Below, in pieces: positions 12,295-25,648 of a DNA stretch of 64,000 nt (position 1 is the stretch's first letter; every line of letters begins with the position of its first letter). Location: assembly GCA_949592205.1 (NCBI GenBank), contig CATIUR010000005.1:129661277-129725276 (forward strand), written 5' to 3'. The position numbers and the translations under genes were made by a program. The notes below the pieces were generated by a model. That model made no database searches and was not told where the DNA came from. It was given only the letters and a program-made list of their open reading frames with translations. This DNA comes from Helichrysum umbraculigerum (taxonomy: Eukaryota > Streptophyta > Magnoliopsida > Asterales > Asteraceae).

Positions 12295-13242
12295 TGTGAA
12301 AACGTAAGATCGTTGAAGCTCTAGACTTTTTAGATCTAATCTAGGATATAATGATAACAATGACAATAATTTACAGCGGAATAAGAACAAATTGATGTTA
12401 TCACTTCAAGCCTCAATTTTATTCGATCAAAATAAAACGGTTATACAACTATAACAGGATCAAGAAACCTTGATCTTGAGGCTAAACCAAAACCCTAGAC
12501 GTCTACATTATGTGTGCACACTTTTTCCTACATCCCAATGTCTCTTTATATAATAGAGATCTTTAGGGTTACAAGAAATCATAATTATACTAGGAGACTA
12601 ATAAAAATAAAACTATTCAACTTTAGTCCCTCAACTTTCGTCTTTTATTTTGTCTCATCAAATTAATAATTCCTTACAATCTTCCCCTATTTGATGATGA
12701 CAAAATATCGATCTTCTTGCACAAACTTCCCCTTGAATCTTGATTTCTTGTGAACATGTCATGCATACTAAGCTGCAAATCTTGACCTTCAAATCTTCTT
12801 CCCCTTTTTGTCATAATCCAATATCCTAGATCACGAGCCACCTTGCTCTGATACCAATTGTGAAAACGTAAGATCGTTGAAGCTCTAGACTTTTTAGATC
12901 TAATCTAGGATATAATGATAACAATGACAATAATTTACAGCGGAATAAGAACAAATCGATGTTATCACTTCAAGCCTCAATTTTATTCGATCAAAATAAA
13001 ACGGTTATACAACTATAACAGGATCAAGAAACCTTGATCTTGAGGCTAAACCAAAACCCTAGACGTCTATATTATGTGTGCACACTTTTTCCTACATCCC
13101 AATGTCTCTTTATATAATAGAGATCTTTAGGGTTACAAGAAATCATAATTATACTAGGAGACTAATAAAAATAAAACTATTCAACTTTAGTCCCTCAACT
13201 TTCATCTTTTATTTTGTCTCATCAAATTAATAATTCCTTACA
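12295..13242 (-). mobile_element. TRIM-like miniature LTR element, copy 1 (948 bp, TSD GCACG)
   Basis: Two 384-bp direct repeats (12295-12678 and 12859-13242) flank a 180-bp non-coding interior. They differ at about three positions. In the minus orientation each LTR starts TGTAAGGAAT and ends TTTTCACA. The complement of initiator tRNA-Met, TGGTATCAGAGC, lies at 12845-12856 just inside the 5' LTR, and a purine-rich AGGGGAAGA next to the 3' LTR (about 12679-12688). The perfect 5-bp target duplication GCACG is at 12290-12294 and 13243-13247. With no coding sequence it depends on other elements. It is inserted in Retand DNA 17 bp beyond the Athila LTR. Confidence 0.92.
12845..12856 (-). other. 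Primer binding site of TRIM copy 1 (initiator tRNA-Met type)
   Basis: GCTCTGATACCA on the plus strand is the complement of the canonical TGGTATCAGAGC site. It is separated from the LTR by two bases. The same site is at 26199-26210 in copy 2. Confidence 0.85.
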
Positions 13243-13804
13243 GCACGCAAGGGGATCAAAGTCAGAAAAGCCATATAAACCTACAAGGACTTCCATGAAG
13301 AAAGACGAAAAGGTCATAGCATTTGATGAGGATGATTTGCAAGATGTTCAGGATCCTCACCATGATGGTTTGGTTATTACTCTTTATGTTTCCAATCACT
13401 TTGTGCGAAGGATCCTGATCGATGGAGGAAGCTCAGTCAACATCATTCGTCTGGAGACTTTGAAAAGGATGGGTATCCCAGAATCAGAAATCACTTCGAG
13501 ATCCACCGTATTGGTCGGATTCAGCGGAGAAGCAAAAAGTACAGTTGGTGATATAAAATTGCCAATCTACATTGAAGGGATAAACTCTGTTCTAAAGTTC
13601 TGTGTTATGGATTGTTTGTCGAGCTATGACATTATACTGGGAAGACCATGGTTGCATGATATGAAAGCGGTACCCTCAACGTACCATCAATGCGTCAAAT
13701 TACCAACCCCATGGGGGGTGGTCAAGATCAGCAGTGACCAACAAGAAGCAAAGGATTGTTATACAACGTCAATGAAATCTACTGCCAAGCCTCTGTCAGC
13801 ATAG
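13243..13804 (+). pseudogene. Retand-like gag-protease linker and protease, array copy 2
   Basis: The frame resumes directly after the TRIM with HARGSKSEKPYKPTR and continues through LIDGGSSVN (active-site Asp intact) to the conserved TAG at 13802-13804. The upstream ten codons belong to the TRIM LTR, and the apparent start there is TTG, so they are not part of the gene. The Retand frame reads back through the 17 bp left of the TRIM (12278-12294), which confirms that both the Athila and TRIM insertions hit Retand coding DNA. Confidence 0.85.
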
Positions 13805-16143
13805 CAATTAAAGAACAAGGAATGGGATGTCCTAGATACAAAGGAGCAGGACGTCAAAGAAGTGCCGCTAAGCTCGAAGGATCCTGAAGAAAAGGTGCCT
13901 ATAGGATCAAGCGTCCCAGAGGATCTAGAACAGGATCTGATGAAGTTCTTGAATCAGAGGAAGTCAACTTTTGCCTGGAAGCCAGAGGATATGACAGGTA
14001 TATCTAAGGATATCATAACTCATAAACTTGGAATTGATAATAGTTTCAGGCCGGTTCAACAAAAGAGAAGAAAATTTACGCCGGAAAGAAATGCTATTAT
14101 CCAGGCTGATGTTGAAAGACTACTTGCTGCTGGCATGATAAGGGAAGTAAAGTTTTCCAGATGGTTGGCAAACCTGGTGGTGGTACAAAAGAAGAATGGG
14201 AAATGGAGAGTGTGTGTGGACTATACGGATCTCAACAAAGCCTGCCCGAAGGATCCTTTTCCATTGCCCCATATAGATTCAATGGTGGATGCTACGGCTG
14301 GGCACGAGATCCTAACTTTTATGGATGCTTCTTCAGGATTTCAACAAATTCAGATGGAACCTTCAGACCAGGAAGACACAGCCTTCATAACCCCTACAGG
14401 TATTTATTGTTATCTTGCTATGCCTTTTGGTCTTAAAAATGCAGGTGCAACATACCAAAGGCTAGTCAACATGATGTTCAAAGACCAATTGGGAAGCACA
14501 ATGGAAGTATACATCGACGACATGGTAGTAAATCAAAGAAAATTGAGGATCATCTTCAGGATCTTAAGGTGGCCTTTGACATTCTAGATCAGTATAACAT
14601 GAAGCTCAATCCTGCTAAATGTCACTTTGGAGTGGGGGCAGGAAAGTTCTTGGGATATATGGTGACCAAGAGAGGGATAGAAGCTAGCCCAGAACAGATC
14701 AAAGCCATTCTTAATCTAAAGTCTCCGTCAAGCCCAAAGGATATACAAAGGTTAACGGGAAGGATAGCAGTTCTGAACCGTTTTATTTCAAGATCCTCAT
14801 ACAGATGCAAGGAATTCTATGATATCCTCAAAAAGAACAAAAAATTTGAGTGGGGAGAAAGGCATGAAGCTGCATTTCGAGAATTGAAGGAATATTTGTC
14901 ATCAGCTCCTTTATTGATGAAGACATAGAATGGTGAACCACTGTTTCTCTATTTATCGGTATCCAGAAGTGCTGTGAGTGCGGTGCTGGTGAAGGATCAT
15001 GAAGGGTAACAATATCATGTTTACTATGTAAGTAAAAGCCTATTAGATGCTGAAACCAGGTATTCTCATCTCGAAAAACTTATACTTGCATTAGTCATGG
15101 CATCAACTAAACTTAGGCATTATTTTGAGACACACCCGATACATGTAAGAACCAATTATCCTATTAAAAACGTTTTGAGGAAACCAGAAATGTCAGGACG
15201 TTTAGCTAAATGGTCTCTAAAATTAAGTGCTTATAATTTAATTTATGAACCTAGGAATGCAATTAAATCTCAAGCTTTAGCGGATTTTATTGCTGACTTT
15301 ACTAGTGATCTCCAAAATGAAGTAGATTTAGAAGTGCAAGAACTAAATCAAATAAGTGAAAGATGGACATTATATACTGATGGCGCTTCTAATGTAAAAG
15401 GGACTGGATTAGGAATTGTATTAAAATCACCTCAAGGTGATATCATGCCTCAAGCCATAAGATGTGAATTTCAAGCCATGAATAATGAGGCAGAGTATGA
15501 AGCATTAATTTCGGGATTACAATTAGCTAAGGATATTGGAATAAAATACTTAAATGTGTATGTTGATTCATTATTAATTGCTAATCACTATAATGGATCT
15601 TATACTGTAAAAGTAGAAAGATTAGCTGCGTATTTGGAGATTGTTAAGGATCTTGCAGGTAGCTTCGAGATCTTCGACATTCAACAGGTACCACGAGAGG
15701 ACAATACTGAAGCGGATGCTTTGGCTAATCTAGGATCAAGTCTAAGGATCCCACCGGATGTCAAAATACCAATTATACATATTGCAGCGCCTGCCATCGC
15801 TGATAAGGATCTCAACGAAGACCAAGTGTGTGACGTTGAGGATCCTCAGTTTGGAGATAATTCGAATGCATCAGGTTCTGGGGGCAAGTCAGGATCATGG
15901 ATGCAGCCGATCATGGAATATATACAACACGATGTGATCCCTAAGGATGAAAATAATCCTAAAGCCTTCAGATTAAAGGTATCCCGTTTTACTATTGAAA
16001 ATGGTATATTGTATAAAAAATCACTTGCAGGACCATTATTGCGATGCCTTGAGGATCCTGAAGCAAAAGCGGTTCTCAAGGATATACATGAAGGCGATTG
16101 TGGGAATCATTCTGGGGGCAAAGCATTATTTTCAAAAGTTTTA
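13805..16143 (+). pseudogene. Retand-like RT, RNase H and aRNase H, array copy 2
   Basis: The domain order is the same as in copy 1, with RT YIDD at about 14510-14521 and aRNase H at about 15360-15740. The linker and RT are open from 13862 to the shared 1-bp deletion near 14529. Private lesions are TAG near 14926 and TAA at about 15007-15009 in the Ty3-type RNase H. The aRNase H catalytic motifs TDGAS, NNEAEYEA, YVDSLL and EADALA are intact. The sequence ends at the junction 16143/16144. Confidence 0.88.
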
Positions 16144-17833
16144 TCTGATTTTATACTAGAACAAAATGTTATAAACAATAGGATAGCCGGATTTCAAGAC
16201 AACATTGATACCATGATAAAAATTTCCGACAAATTAATTTCTAACATGGAGTCTATTTTGGAAAACTTGAATTTTATTGAGGAAAGTACGTCGGCGACTA
16301 CCATTCAACCCAATGATGTGTTAATCGTCACTAGGGGAGGAAAAATAACCAAAGTTGATCCACCACCACCAGATAACACCCCCGAAAACACTTCTTCGCC
16401 TACACCTACACCGAGTGAACATGTGTCCATTGACATTCCTGTCACAACACCTGACCCATCACCAACCAAAACTCCGGATAATGTACCTCGCACGAGAATA
16501 CCTTATCCCGGTAGACTTAAAAAGGAAAAGCAAGAAGCCCAATTCGGTAAATATCTGGATATGTTTAAAAGCTTGCACTTGAATGTTAGACTATTAGATG
16601 CTTTAGTAGAAATGCCCACATGTGCCAAATTCTTTAAAGAACTTCTTTCAAACAAAGAAAACTCAGGCAAATAGTTAGTTTACCCTTAGATGCTGAATGC
16701 TCTTTAATTGTACAACATGGTCTTCCACCTAAGTTAGGATACACTGGACGTTTTACAATACCTTGTTTTCTCCAAGATATCCAAATTAGTAATGCTTTAG
16801 CTGACCTAGGTGCTAGTGTCAATCTTATGCCTTATTCCCTCTATAAGAAATTAGGATTAGATAACCTACTGCCTACTCGTATGACCATTCAATTAGCAGA
16901 CAGATCAGTTAAACTCCCTCGAGGAATTGCTGAAGATGTCATGGTCAAGGTCGATAAGTTCGTCTTTCCAGTGGACTTCATCATCATGGATATAGAGGAA
17001 GACACCCACATCCCACTCATCCTTGGCAGACCTTTCTTAAATACTGCCAAGGCCGTAATCGACGTAAACGAAAAATCTTTAAAACTAAGAGTCTGGAAAG
17101 AGGAGGTCACCTTTAATGCCGATCGATTAATGAAGCAACCTCTGGAAGAGGACCTTGGTTTGTGCGATACTATGCAGGACATTTTTGATGAACATTTCCA
17201 CGAAGTGTTGGCACTATCCAGCCAGAACCCGATACCTACCACGGTAGTCACCGTTCGAAGATTATATAACGAGGATCCTGGGCTGCAGTCCGCAATCACT
17301 TCGCCAGCAAAGTCTGAAGAACTACTATTTCTCTTGTTTGAAAAGAAGCTATCTTGCACCAATGGCAAAACGATAGCCGTCCCATTGGGATGCGGTACAC
17401 CGATACCTTGGCTAAAAAAAGATACATCCACACTCGATGCCCCGAATCCAGCTCCTTCAATCAAAGAAATCCTGGATTCCTTCAAAGGGATGAGTATTGA
17501 GCCACCACCATTTGAATCTCAATTAATCAACCAACCCGAACCTCTATCATTTCCAAACCCTGAATTAACCATAAACCAATCCTCAACCGCTCAATTTCAA
17601 GAATTCCAATTCACCGACGACGGAGAAATTATTCTCACCCGAAATGACGAAGTGTCCTCATCATCGGTCAACAAATACGAGCTAAAAACTAACGAATTCT
17701 CAAACCAAACCAAATCGGTCGAAATCGCATCAATCTCTACATCCGAACCTGAGATAGACGAGGCACCCTTCCAAGCTGAATATGAGAAGCTGAATAGAGA
17801 CGAAATAGCTAGAATGAAGCCGTCTATTGAGGA
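16144..17833 (+). pseudogene. Athila-like gag C-terminus and protease, copy 2
   Basis: This is the same block as in copy 1. A 1-bp deletion in an A run near 16663 shifts the frame and stops it at 16672-16674. The protease continues in the other frame with NLMPYSLYKKLGL at about 16820 and LILGRPFL. DLGAS is kept. TAG at 18081-18083 is shared with copy 1. Confidence 0.85.
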
Positions 17834-19403
17834 ACCACCAAACTTGGAATTAAAGGAATTACCACCTCACCTTGAATACGCTTACCTCCAAGGAACCTCC
17901 CAACTCCCGGTGATAATCTCAAAGGAGTTGAAACCAAAAGAGAAAGCCCAGCTAGTTGATGTGTTGAAATCACACAAGAAGGCAATCGCATGGAAAATTT
18001 CTGACATACAAGGAATTAGTCCTAACTATTGCACGCATAAGATCCTGATGGAGAACGATTTCAAACCATCCGTCCAAAGGTAGAGACGAGTAAACACTAA
18101 AATTTAAGACGTAGTGAAACAAGAGGTTATCAAACTCTTGGATGCTGGACTAATATACCCAATATCTGACTCACCTTGGGTTAGCCCTGTTCAAGTCGTC
18201 CCAAAGAAAGGAGGAATGACGGTCATTAGAAACGAAGAAAATGAGCTCATACCAACTCGGACCGTCACCGGTTGGAGGGTTTGTATTGACTACCGGAAGT
18301 TAAACGAAGCAACTCGCAAGGATCACTTTCCACTTCCGTTTATTGACCAAATGCTCGAGAGGCTGTCGGGAAACGAATTCTACTGTTTCCTTGATGGATT
18401 CTCCGGTTACTTCCAAATTCCGCTCGATCCAAAAGACCAGGAGAAGACAACGTTTACATGCCCTTATGGAACATTCGCATATCGATGAATGCCATTTGGA
18501 TTATGCAACGCGCCTGCAACATTTCAGAGATGCATGGTTGCAATCTTCCATGACATGATTGAACAATGCATGGAAGTCTTTATGGATGACTTCTCGGTGT
18601 TCGGAGACTCTTTCGCATCATGTTTATCCAACCTCAATAGGATGCTCGCCAAGTGTGAAGAATCGAATCTCGTCTTGAATTGGGAAAAATGCCACTTTAT
18701 GGTAAAGGAAGGAATAGTCTTAGGACATAGAATATCAAAGTCAGGAATCGAAGTAGACAAAGCCAAAGTCGAAACCATTGCGAAACTCCCACCACCCACC
18801 AACGTTAAAGCCATTCGAAGTTTTCTAGGTCACGCTGGGTCCTACCGTCGTTTTATCAAGGACTTCTCCAAGATCTCTCGACCGATTACCCACCTGTTAG
18901 GAAAAGACATCAAATTCGCATTTGACGAAAGCTGTATGAAGGCCTTTGACTACCTAAAGAAAGAACTAACCAACGCACCAATCATGGTTGCTCCAGACTG
19001 GAGCCTTCCATTTGAAATCATGTGCGACGTAAGCGACTTTGCTGTAGGGGCAGTTCTAGGTCAAAGGAAGGATAATCACTTTCGACCAATCTACTACGCT
19101 AGCAAAACTCTCACAGATGCTCAGGAGAATTATACAACCACCGAAAAGGAGCTGCTGGCTGTAGTATTCGCCTTTGATAAATTTCGATCCTACCTGATAT
19201 TGTCAAAGACAATAGTGTACACGGATCACTCAGCTCTGAAATACCTCTTCAAGAAGCAAGACGCAAAACCAAGACTGTTACGATGGATTCTACTCCTACA
19301 AGAATTTGACATTGAAATAAAAGATAAAAAGGGAGCAGAGAATGTCGCTGCAGACCATCTGAGTCGACTTGAAAATCCATCAATGGAACAACTTGCAGAA
19401 GGG
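17834..19403 (+). pseudogene. Athila-like RT and RNase H, copy 2
   Basis: RT runs from about 17850 to 18820 with FMDD near 18583, followed by RNase H to about 19403. It carries the shared TAG (18081-18083) and TGA (18486-18488). It lacks the private TAA and insertion of copy 1, so from 18489 the frame is open through RNase H into integrase (to 19883). It is the better preserved of the two Athila copies here. Confidence 0.88.
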
Positions 19404-20756
19404 GACATCAAAGATCAATTTCCAGAAGAGCAGTTAATGAGTTTAGGAGGACAATTGCAAGGATCACAATTCACGGATGATCCTTGGTTTGCAGACATCG
19501 CCAATTTCGTAGTTGGAGGGATCACAAGAAAAGGAATGTCGTCATCACGAAGACAAAGGTTCTTCCGCGATGTCAATCACTACTTTTGGGATGATCCATA
19601 TTTGTTTAAGGTCTGTCCCGACCAGATTATAAGAAGATGTGTCGATGGAAAGGAAGCCGAACACATCCTCCATCAAAGCCATCACGGACCCACAGGAGGA
19701 CATCACGCAGCCAATTTGACAGCAAAGAAAGTATACGACTCAGGATTCTATTGGCCAACTATTTTCAGAGATGCACAAGACTTGGTGAAACGCTGCGATA
19801 TTTGCCAAAGGTTTGGAAATATCACAACGCGTAACAAAATGCCGTTAACGAATATCCAAGCATGTGAAATATTCGATATATGAGGATTAGATTTTATGGG
19901 ACCATTTCCGAAATCTTACGGAAAGGAATACATTCTAGTAGCTGTCGACTACGTATCCAGATGGGCCGAAGCTCAGGCCTTCCCAACAAATGACTCGAGA
20001 GTCATAACCAAGTTCTTAAAGCAGCTATTCTGTCGGTTTGGAACACCTCGAGCGATCATCAGTGACCGCGGCACACACTTTTGCAATACTCAGTTTATGA
20101 AGATATTGCAACAATATGGTGTTACCCATAAGACATCTACGGCCTACCACCCGCAGACAAATGGGCAAGCAGAAATAACAAACCGAGCGCTAAAAAGAAT
20201 TTTGGAACGAACAGTTGGTCAACACAAGGAAAACTGGGCAGATAAGCTAGATGATGCATTATGGGCATTCCGGACAGCCTACAAAACACCCTTAGGAACA
20301 ACCCCCTATAGGCTCGTATACGGAAAAGCATGTCATCTTCCGATCGAACTCGAATACAAAGCTTACTGGGCACTAAAGAATTGCAGCTTAGATCCCACAG
20401 TAACGGGAGCACACCAGAAAATGCAACTAAATGAGTTAGGAGAACTAAGAGATCAAGCATACGAGAGCTCCTACAAGTTCAAGGAAAGAACTAAGTTGCT
20501 CCACGATGCAAAACTACGCCCCACACGCTTCAATCAAGGTGATAAAGTTCTACTCTTCAACTCTCGATTTTAGAAATTTTCTGGTAAATTCAAAATGAGG
20601 TGGAGCGGCCCATTTACAATCTCTAAGGTTTTTCCTTATGGCGCCATTGAACTCAAGGCTCCAGACGGAAATTTCAAGGTAAACGGTCATCGTTTAAAAC
20701 ATTACGTACAAGACTTTCCCCCATACGAGGAAGTCTACGGTTGCAAAGCACCCTGA
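19404..20756 (+). pseudogene. Athila-like integrase, copy 2
   Basis: It contains the HHCC domain and the DDE motifs as in copy 1. Lesions are the shared TGA at 19881-19883 (Trp position) and a private TAG at 20571-20573 in the C-terminal part. The natural stop is TGA 20754-20756. Confidence 0.88.
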
Positions 20757-20950
20757 CAAACAATTAAAGGTAAAAGAGTCAAGCTACGAGACTCGATAAA
20801 CAAAGCGCTCTTGGGAGGCACCCCAAGCCTATCTTATGTTTTATTGCATTAATTTTCTTTTACTGTTGTGTTTAAGCTAATCCAATTTTCTATGCAGTAC
20901 CTCATGAAGGACTAATGATCTTAGACCATTAACCTTTTATATTTTGCAGG

Positions 20951-21613
20951 ATGAGTTCGCAGTCAAACAGAGCACGAGCCCCTAGACAGAGACGCTCGCA
21001 TACCATGCACCACTCCCGGAGTTCATCACCGGGTAGTAGCATGAGGACTGTCAGAGGATCCCAGTCACCACCTCCTAGTTTGGATGAGATCTCGGCAGAC
21101 TTGGTAGAGGTGCACGTTCAGGAGTCATTCCTATTACGTCCCATCCAGGCCAGGTTACCTTCATCTCACCAACCAGTGGGACAGACCGCAGGGACCCCCA
21201 GAGTACGCATCTTCGAGCATGGGGTTACTACTGTGGACCCTGCTGTCACTTGGTCTATACTGAGAGCCCTTGAGGTCCAGCACACCGCCATCTCTGAGAT
21301 CCACACTGCTTTAGGCTTTACCTCTACACCTGTGTGCCCCTTTCAGATGGGACCTGATCCCGCTCCGCACATTCCACCATGGGATTTATTCCCATCTTGG
21401 AGCTTGACTGCGCAGGACCACCCCACTTTTATGGCGCCACTAGAGGAGGAGACTGCTGCACTGGACGCTTGGATCCAGGATCCAGAGGATGGTGCTGCAT
21501 CTCCTGTCTATACCATCGAGGAGTCAGCATCTCCTACATCGATTGTGGAAAACACGATCTTTATGGATGATGACTTCACCGACTGGGAGGCGCTCTATGC
21601 TGACACGGATTAG
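20951..21613 (+). CDS. Athila-like small 3' ORF, copy 2, intact (220 aa)
   Basis: It runs ATG 20951 to TAG 21611-21613 with no interruption. It has an Arg/Ser-rich N-terminus (RQRRSHTMHHSRSSSP), a central stretch with VTWSILRALEVQHTAISEIH that may form a helix, and an acidic end with FMDDDFTDWEALYADTD. I do not recognise a domain, and no signal or membrane segment is visible. A 3' splice site (TTTTGCAG) sits one base before the ATG. It is intact although the pol upstream is dead. Real expression is unproven. Confidence 0.6.
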   Translation: MSSQSNRARAPRQRRSHTMHHSRSSSPGSSMRTVRGSQSPPPSLDEISADLVEVHVQESFLLRPIQARLPSSHQPVGQTAGTPRVRIFEHGVTTVDPAVTWSILRALEVQHTAISEIHTALGFTSTPVCPFQMGPDPAPHIPPWDLFPSWSLTAQDHPTFMAPLEEETAALDAWIQDPEDGAASPVYTIEESASPTSIVENTIFMDDDFTDWEALYADTD

Positions 21614-23297
21614 CTACCTTTAGTTATTATTATTTATGTTTAGTATTAACTCGTATTAACATTTGTGTCTTATGAAGGATGTGTACTATGCAGAATCCGA
21701 AGTAAAATTTATGGAACAAGTTCATTTTTAATGAGCCTGGTCCATTTCCAGCGAATTCACACACTTGAACCTGGTCCATTAAATCCAGTGGCTTCACACG
21801 CAGCACAAGGAAGTGTCTCTTCTAACCTTACTTTGCTTGAACCACACAAGAATTTTAAGAAAAACTCTAAGTGTGGGATTATTACTCATAAATAGAGAAC
21901 AACTTTGAAAATATTGACCCGTATTCAAAATCTAAGTGTGAGATTAACCTAACTTAGAGGTAGAGAACATTAGGGACAATGTTCTTTTAAGTGTGGGATA
22001 GCAGTAGTATTCACTACTATATTGCAACCTAAACTTTTGATCACACTTCTTAGCAAAACTCATATTTTCAACAAAATTCTCAAAATTCTCAAAATGTTTA
22101 AACCATAGGAAGCCCAAAAAGGGTATTTTCGGTCAACAAAAATTCAAAAGGCTTGGCAAATTGACCACGACGAGCAAAACTCTTTGATAACTTTCAAACC
22201 AAGTTTCAAACAAGCAATCGCATGACTAGGCACAAAACCACCAAAATTAAGTGAGGAATTTTGAGCCGCACAAAAGCATTCACTTTAATGCTTCACTTAT
22301 TCGTTTGTGAGTGTGCCGATGTATGCCTTCTTGAGTCAGAACTTGCTCGATGAATGCAATTCGAAACTACAAAAGTGAGCGTCATACGTGACGAAGGTGC
22401 AATTAGAGGATCTTGACATTCACTAGGATAGAACCCTCTTGTGAAACCCCCGTTTTCAAGACTAACCCTGCCAATGTCCATTTTCGGCATTGAAGATCAT
22501 TTAGAAAACCTGTTGAGCCTCAACCTTTTCATTTCAAATATTCACTTCAAAAACAACCCTCTCTTTTTACATCTTTTGGCCATAGCCTAAGTGTCTGTTC
22601 TGTAAGCAAAACCACTACAAGAGGAAAAGTTCTAAAAGGAATCCCCAAAAGAACGTCATCCACAGAAGGACTCCAAGGAAAGCAGACAAAGCTTCCAAAG
22701 AAATCAAAAAGCTACAAGACCCAAGGATCATTTAAAGCCGAGGAAAATGTTATTCAAAGAAGAAAAAGTTACGAAAAGGCTCTCAAAGAGAGATATCCAG
22801 AAAGAGGTACTATCTAAAAATGTCAAAGACAAGTCATCACAGACAACTCTTAGGCTATATCAAACTCCAATTCAAACCACCTACCAAAGTCCTTATCCCG
22901 TACACCGTCTTCACCCTCTTACGAATGTCTAGGGATAATTAGCACCGTCCTCACTTAAGTATTGTAGATTTAATTTTCGATCAAGCTTATGACAACGGAA
23001 GAGCTACATGACTGGCCCTGAGTGATTTAGAAGTTAGGAAACCCGATACACTTGAGTGAATTGAGTGACCACCTGTGAGGGCCCCAGTCATGTATATCTT
23101 ACATTTTGAAGATTGAAAAGAGAGCTTGTTAGAACCAGAAGTTTGAAGAAACATAAAAGGGTGGAACTTCGTCCGAAATCTTTTTACCAACCCTGCAGGA
23201 ACCTTAGTTCTCCAAAATACGAAGACACCCCTCCAGCTTTTTCCAGATTTGATGAAGACTTGCTTGAGGACAAGCAAAATTCTAAATGTGGGATACT
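21614..23297 (+). other. Athila 3' untranslated region, copy 2
   Basis: It matches 8262-9936 with a 9-bp tandem insertion (CTCAAAATT) near 22080. The polypurine-like motif is decayed here: the second copy reads AAGTGTGAGAT and the last, next to the LTR, AAATGTGGGAT. No gene is seen. Confidence 0.6.
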
Positions 23298-25631
23298 TGA
23301 TATCGTGTAAAAAGTCACGTTTTTACTACCGATATTTCTCTCATTCTGGAGCAAATACTTGGCATTTGAACTCAAACAACGCGCAAATCAATGATAATAT
23401 GTTAAGAAGATCAAAACAAGGTTGCACGATAAAAATCAAGCAAAACGGCCGAGAAACGAAGATTCCACATACGTTTGAAGATTCAAGGCTTAAAAACGAG
23501 ATTTCAAGACTAAATTGCCCTCCATCAACATCCAATATTTCCAAGATGTTCTTTTTTAAAATTCGAATCCAACAGAAGAAGAATCAACCAAAACGGGTAA
23601 AAAATGAAGATTTCGCGCCAGCCGGAAGATCCAAATGATCCGTACGCAATATCTGGAGCTAGGGACCTCATTTCAGGGCCTATCTTATGTCAAAATCTTT
23701 GATTTTGAATTACGAATCAAACAAAAAAAGAATCAACTCAAACGGACATATAACGAAGAAAACACGCACGAATCAAGAAACGAAGCAACAAACAACGCAA
23801 CGGGGCGGGGGTGGGCCCACCGCCGCCGGCCACCATTGCCCTGCCCCGGTTTCCCTTTTTGGTAACTTTTGGTACCTGATGCGCCTACTTTTCGTGTTGT
23901 ACGGTACCCGGTGCGCCTACTTTTCATGTTGTACACACCATTTTTGGAAAGCTTTCTAACATGCACCTCATGGTGCTAATGTGAGCCAAAGCTCACCTAT
24001 AAATAGGTTGCCTAGGTTCATTGGTAAGACACACCAATATATGCACACATTCTAGCATATTTCACACTTTCTCACCATCCATTCTTTTCTTTCTTTATTG
24101 TAATACTTCCTTGGTTAATTAGACTAGCTAATTAACTAGTCAAGGAAGACTTGTACGTAGGTGCTCCGGGACGCATTTGTAGCTACGAGTTATTGTATTT
24201 CTTTATCAGGTTTTAATCTATCTTCCATATTTAATTATGTTCGTTCTTTCTTTAATAAATTTAAATATGTATGCTAGAATTGTCATGATTAGCTAAATAA
24301 CTCAATTGTCTGCTATGATAGTCGTTTAGGAGAGATTTAAATATGTGATTATATTGTATGCTATGAGTTGCGGGTGTTGTGTATTATGAATAGATGTAGG
24401 AATCGAATCTTTATCGTTTATCTACCCAACTCATGTTGTGACTAAAACCTTATCCAAAAATGAACGTAGCTAACTCATAGGGTATAGGTCACTTAGTTAT
24501 ACTATGTTTGATTGAATCATTGAGCTCGGCATGGCCGGTGTTCTCTAGACCAAATTAGGATCCAAGAGACACGGAATATGGGAATAGAGGTAGATTGAGA
24601 TTTAATTCAAACATACGGTATTTTTGAGACAACTTTCGGAATATCCTCGATTTATACATTTGTATGCTTAGGTTTAACTATTGTCTTGATTGTCTTATTG
24701 CATGTTCTTGTTTGATTGTTGCCTTAGGATTATCGTACTAGTAAAATACACCTAGCCTTAATTATTGTGAAATAACATGACGGCCCCTATTCGACTGTTC
24801 TTCGATATAGTACTGGAAATGCTTATGGCAAAGTACAAACGTATGGAAGTCGAGAACGACCGAAGGTAGTTGTGTTATGGATCAATTAACAAACAAATTA
24901 CTTAAGTTTCTATTTGTAATATAAACCACCCCTGTCTTGTTGCATACTTGAGTAATGTTGATAATTCATACGAATAAGTGATGACATCTTATCTGACCGC
25001 TTAGACCAGTTCTTCCAACTTATTCCGACGAGGGTAAAACCCGTTTACAAGATTGTTTATTCAACAAATTGTGCCATGATTCGGACGTCTATGATGACCG
25101 AGATTGGGGAATAGGATTCGAGATTAACTGTTAGATAATATGGGCATGCATTTGAGAGAACTTTCGGTGTATGCTTTAATATATTCTGCAACCCACGTGA
25201 TATTCTATTTTCCTGATTGTGGACATCTCCGCGTTAGCCCGATAGTAGGATTGTAGTAATAACTCACATTAACTTATGAACTTATCCTCATTGGAACTCT
25301 TCACGCTTTAATATCACCTGAACCACTTCATAGTAGACAATCGCTTTAACTGCTGAACGCCCGAAGTAACCTCCATTTCTGACTTAATATAGTTTAATTT
25401 TAGAATAGAAAACCCAAAACCTAAACCAACTCTCTTCCACCCTAGCTAAATTCATAAGAGTCACTAAATTCTCCTAGTTTCAATTCGTCGCGCTTTAAAG
25501 AACGATCCTAGGTCATACTTATCCTTTGCTAGCCCGTAGATTAGCAATAGTAGTAACCCTAGGCCCCAGCCTTATAAATTTAAACCCACTGTTGTAACCA
25601 GATATTTATCGTTAACGACACCGACCTATCA
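23298..25631 (+). mobile_element. Athila-like 3' LTR, copy 2 (2,334 bp)
   Basis: It starts TGATATCGTG and ends ACCTATCA, followed by the same 17 bp and TRIM as in copy 1. It differs from copy 1 by scattered substitutions and small deletions. A TATA box is at 23997-24006. Confidence 0.82.
23997..24006 (+). promoter_or_regulatory. TATA box of the Athila LTR, copy 2
   Basis: CTATAAATAG is identical in sequence and context to the copy 1 box. Confidence 0.6.
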
Positions 25632-25648
25632 GGGACCCAACAGGCACG

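Noticed and set aside
12845..12856. tRNA-Met gene fragment
   Set aside because: Only the 12-base primer-site complement is present, at the exact place expected in an LTR element; there is no tRNA body.
13214..13242. Apparent N-terminus of the copy 2 protease within the TRIM LTR
   Set aside because: The start is TTG and the codons belong to the TRIM LTR; the Retand frame begins at 13243.
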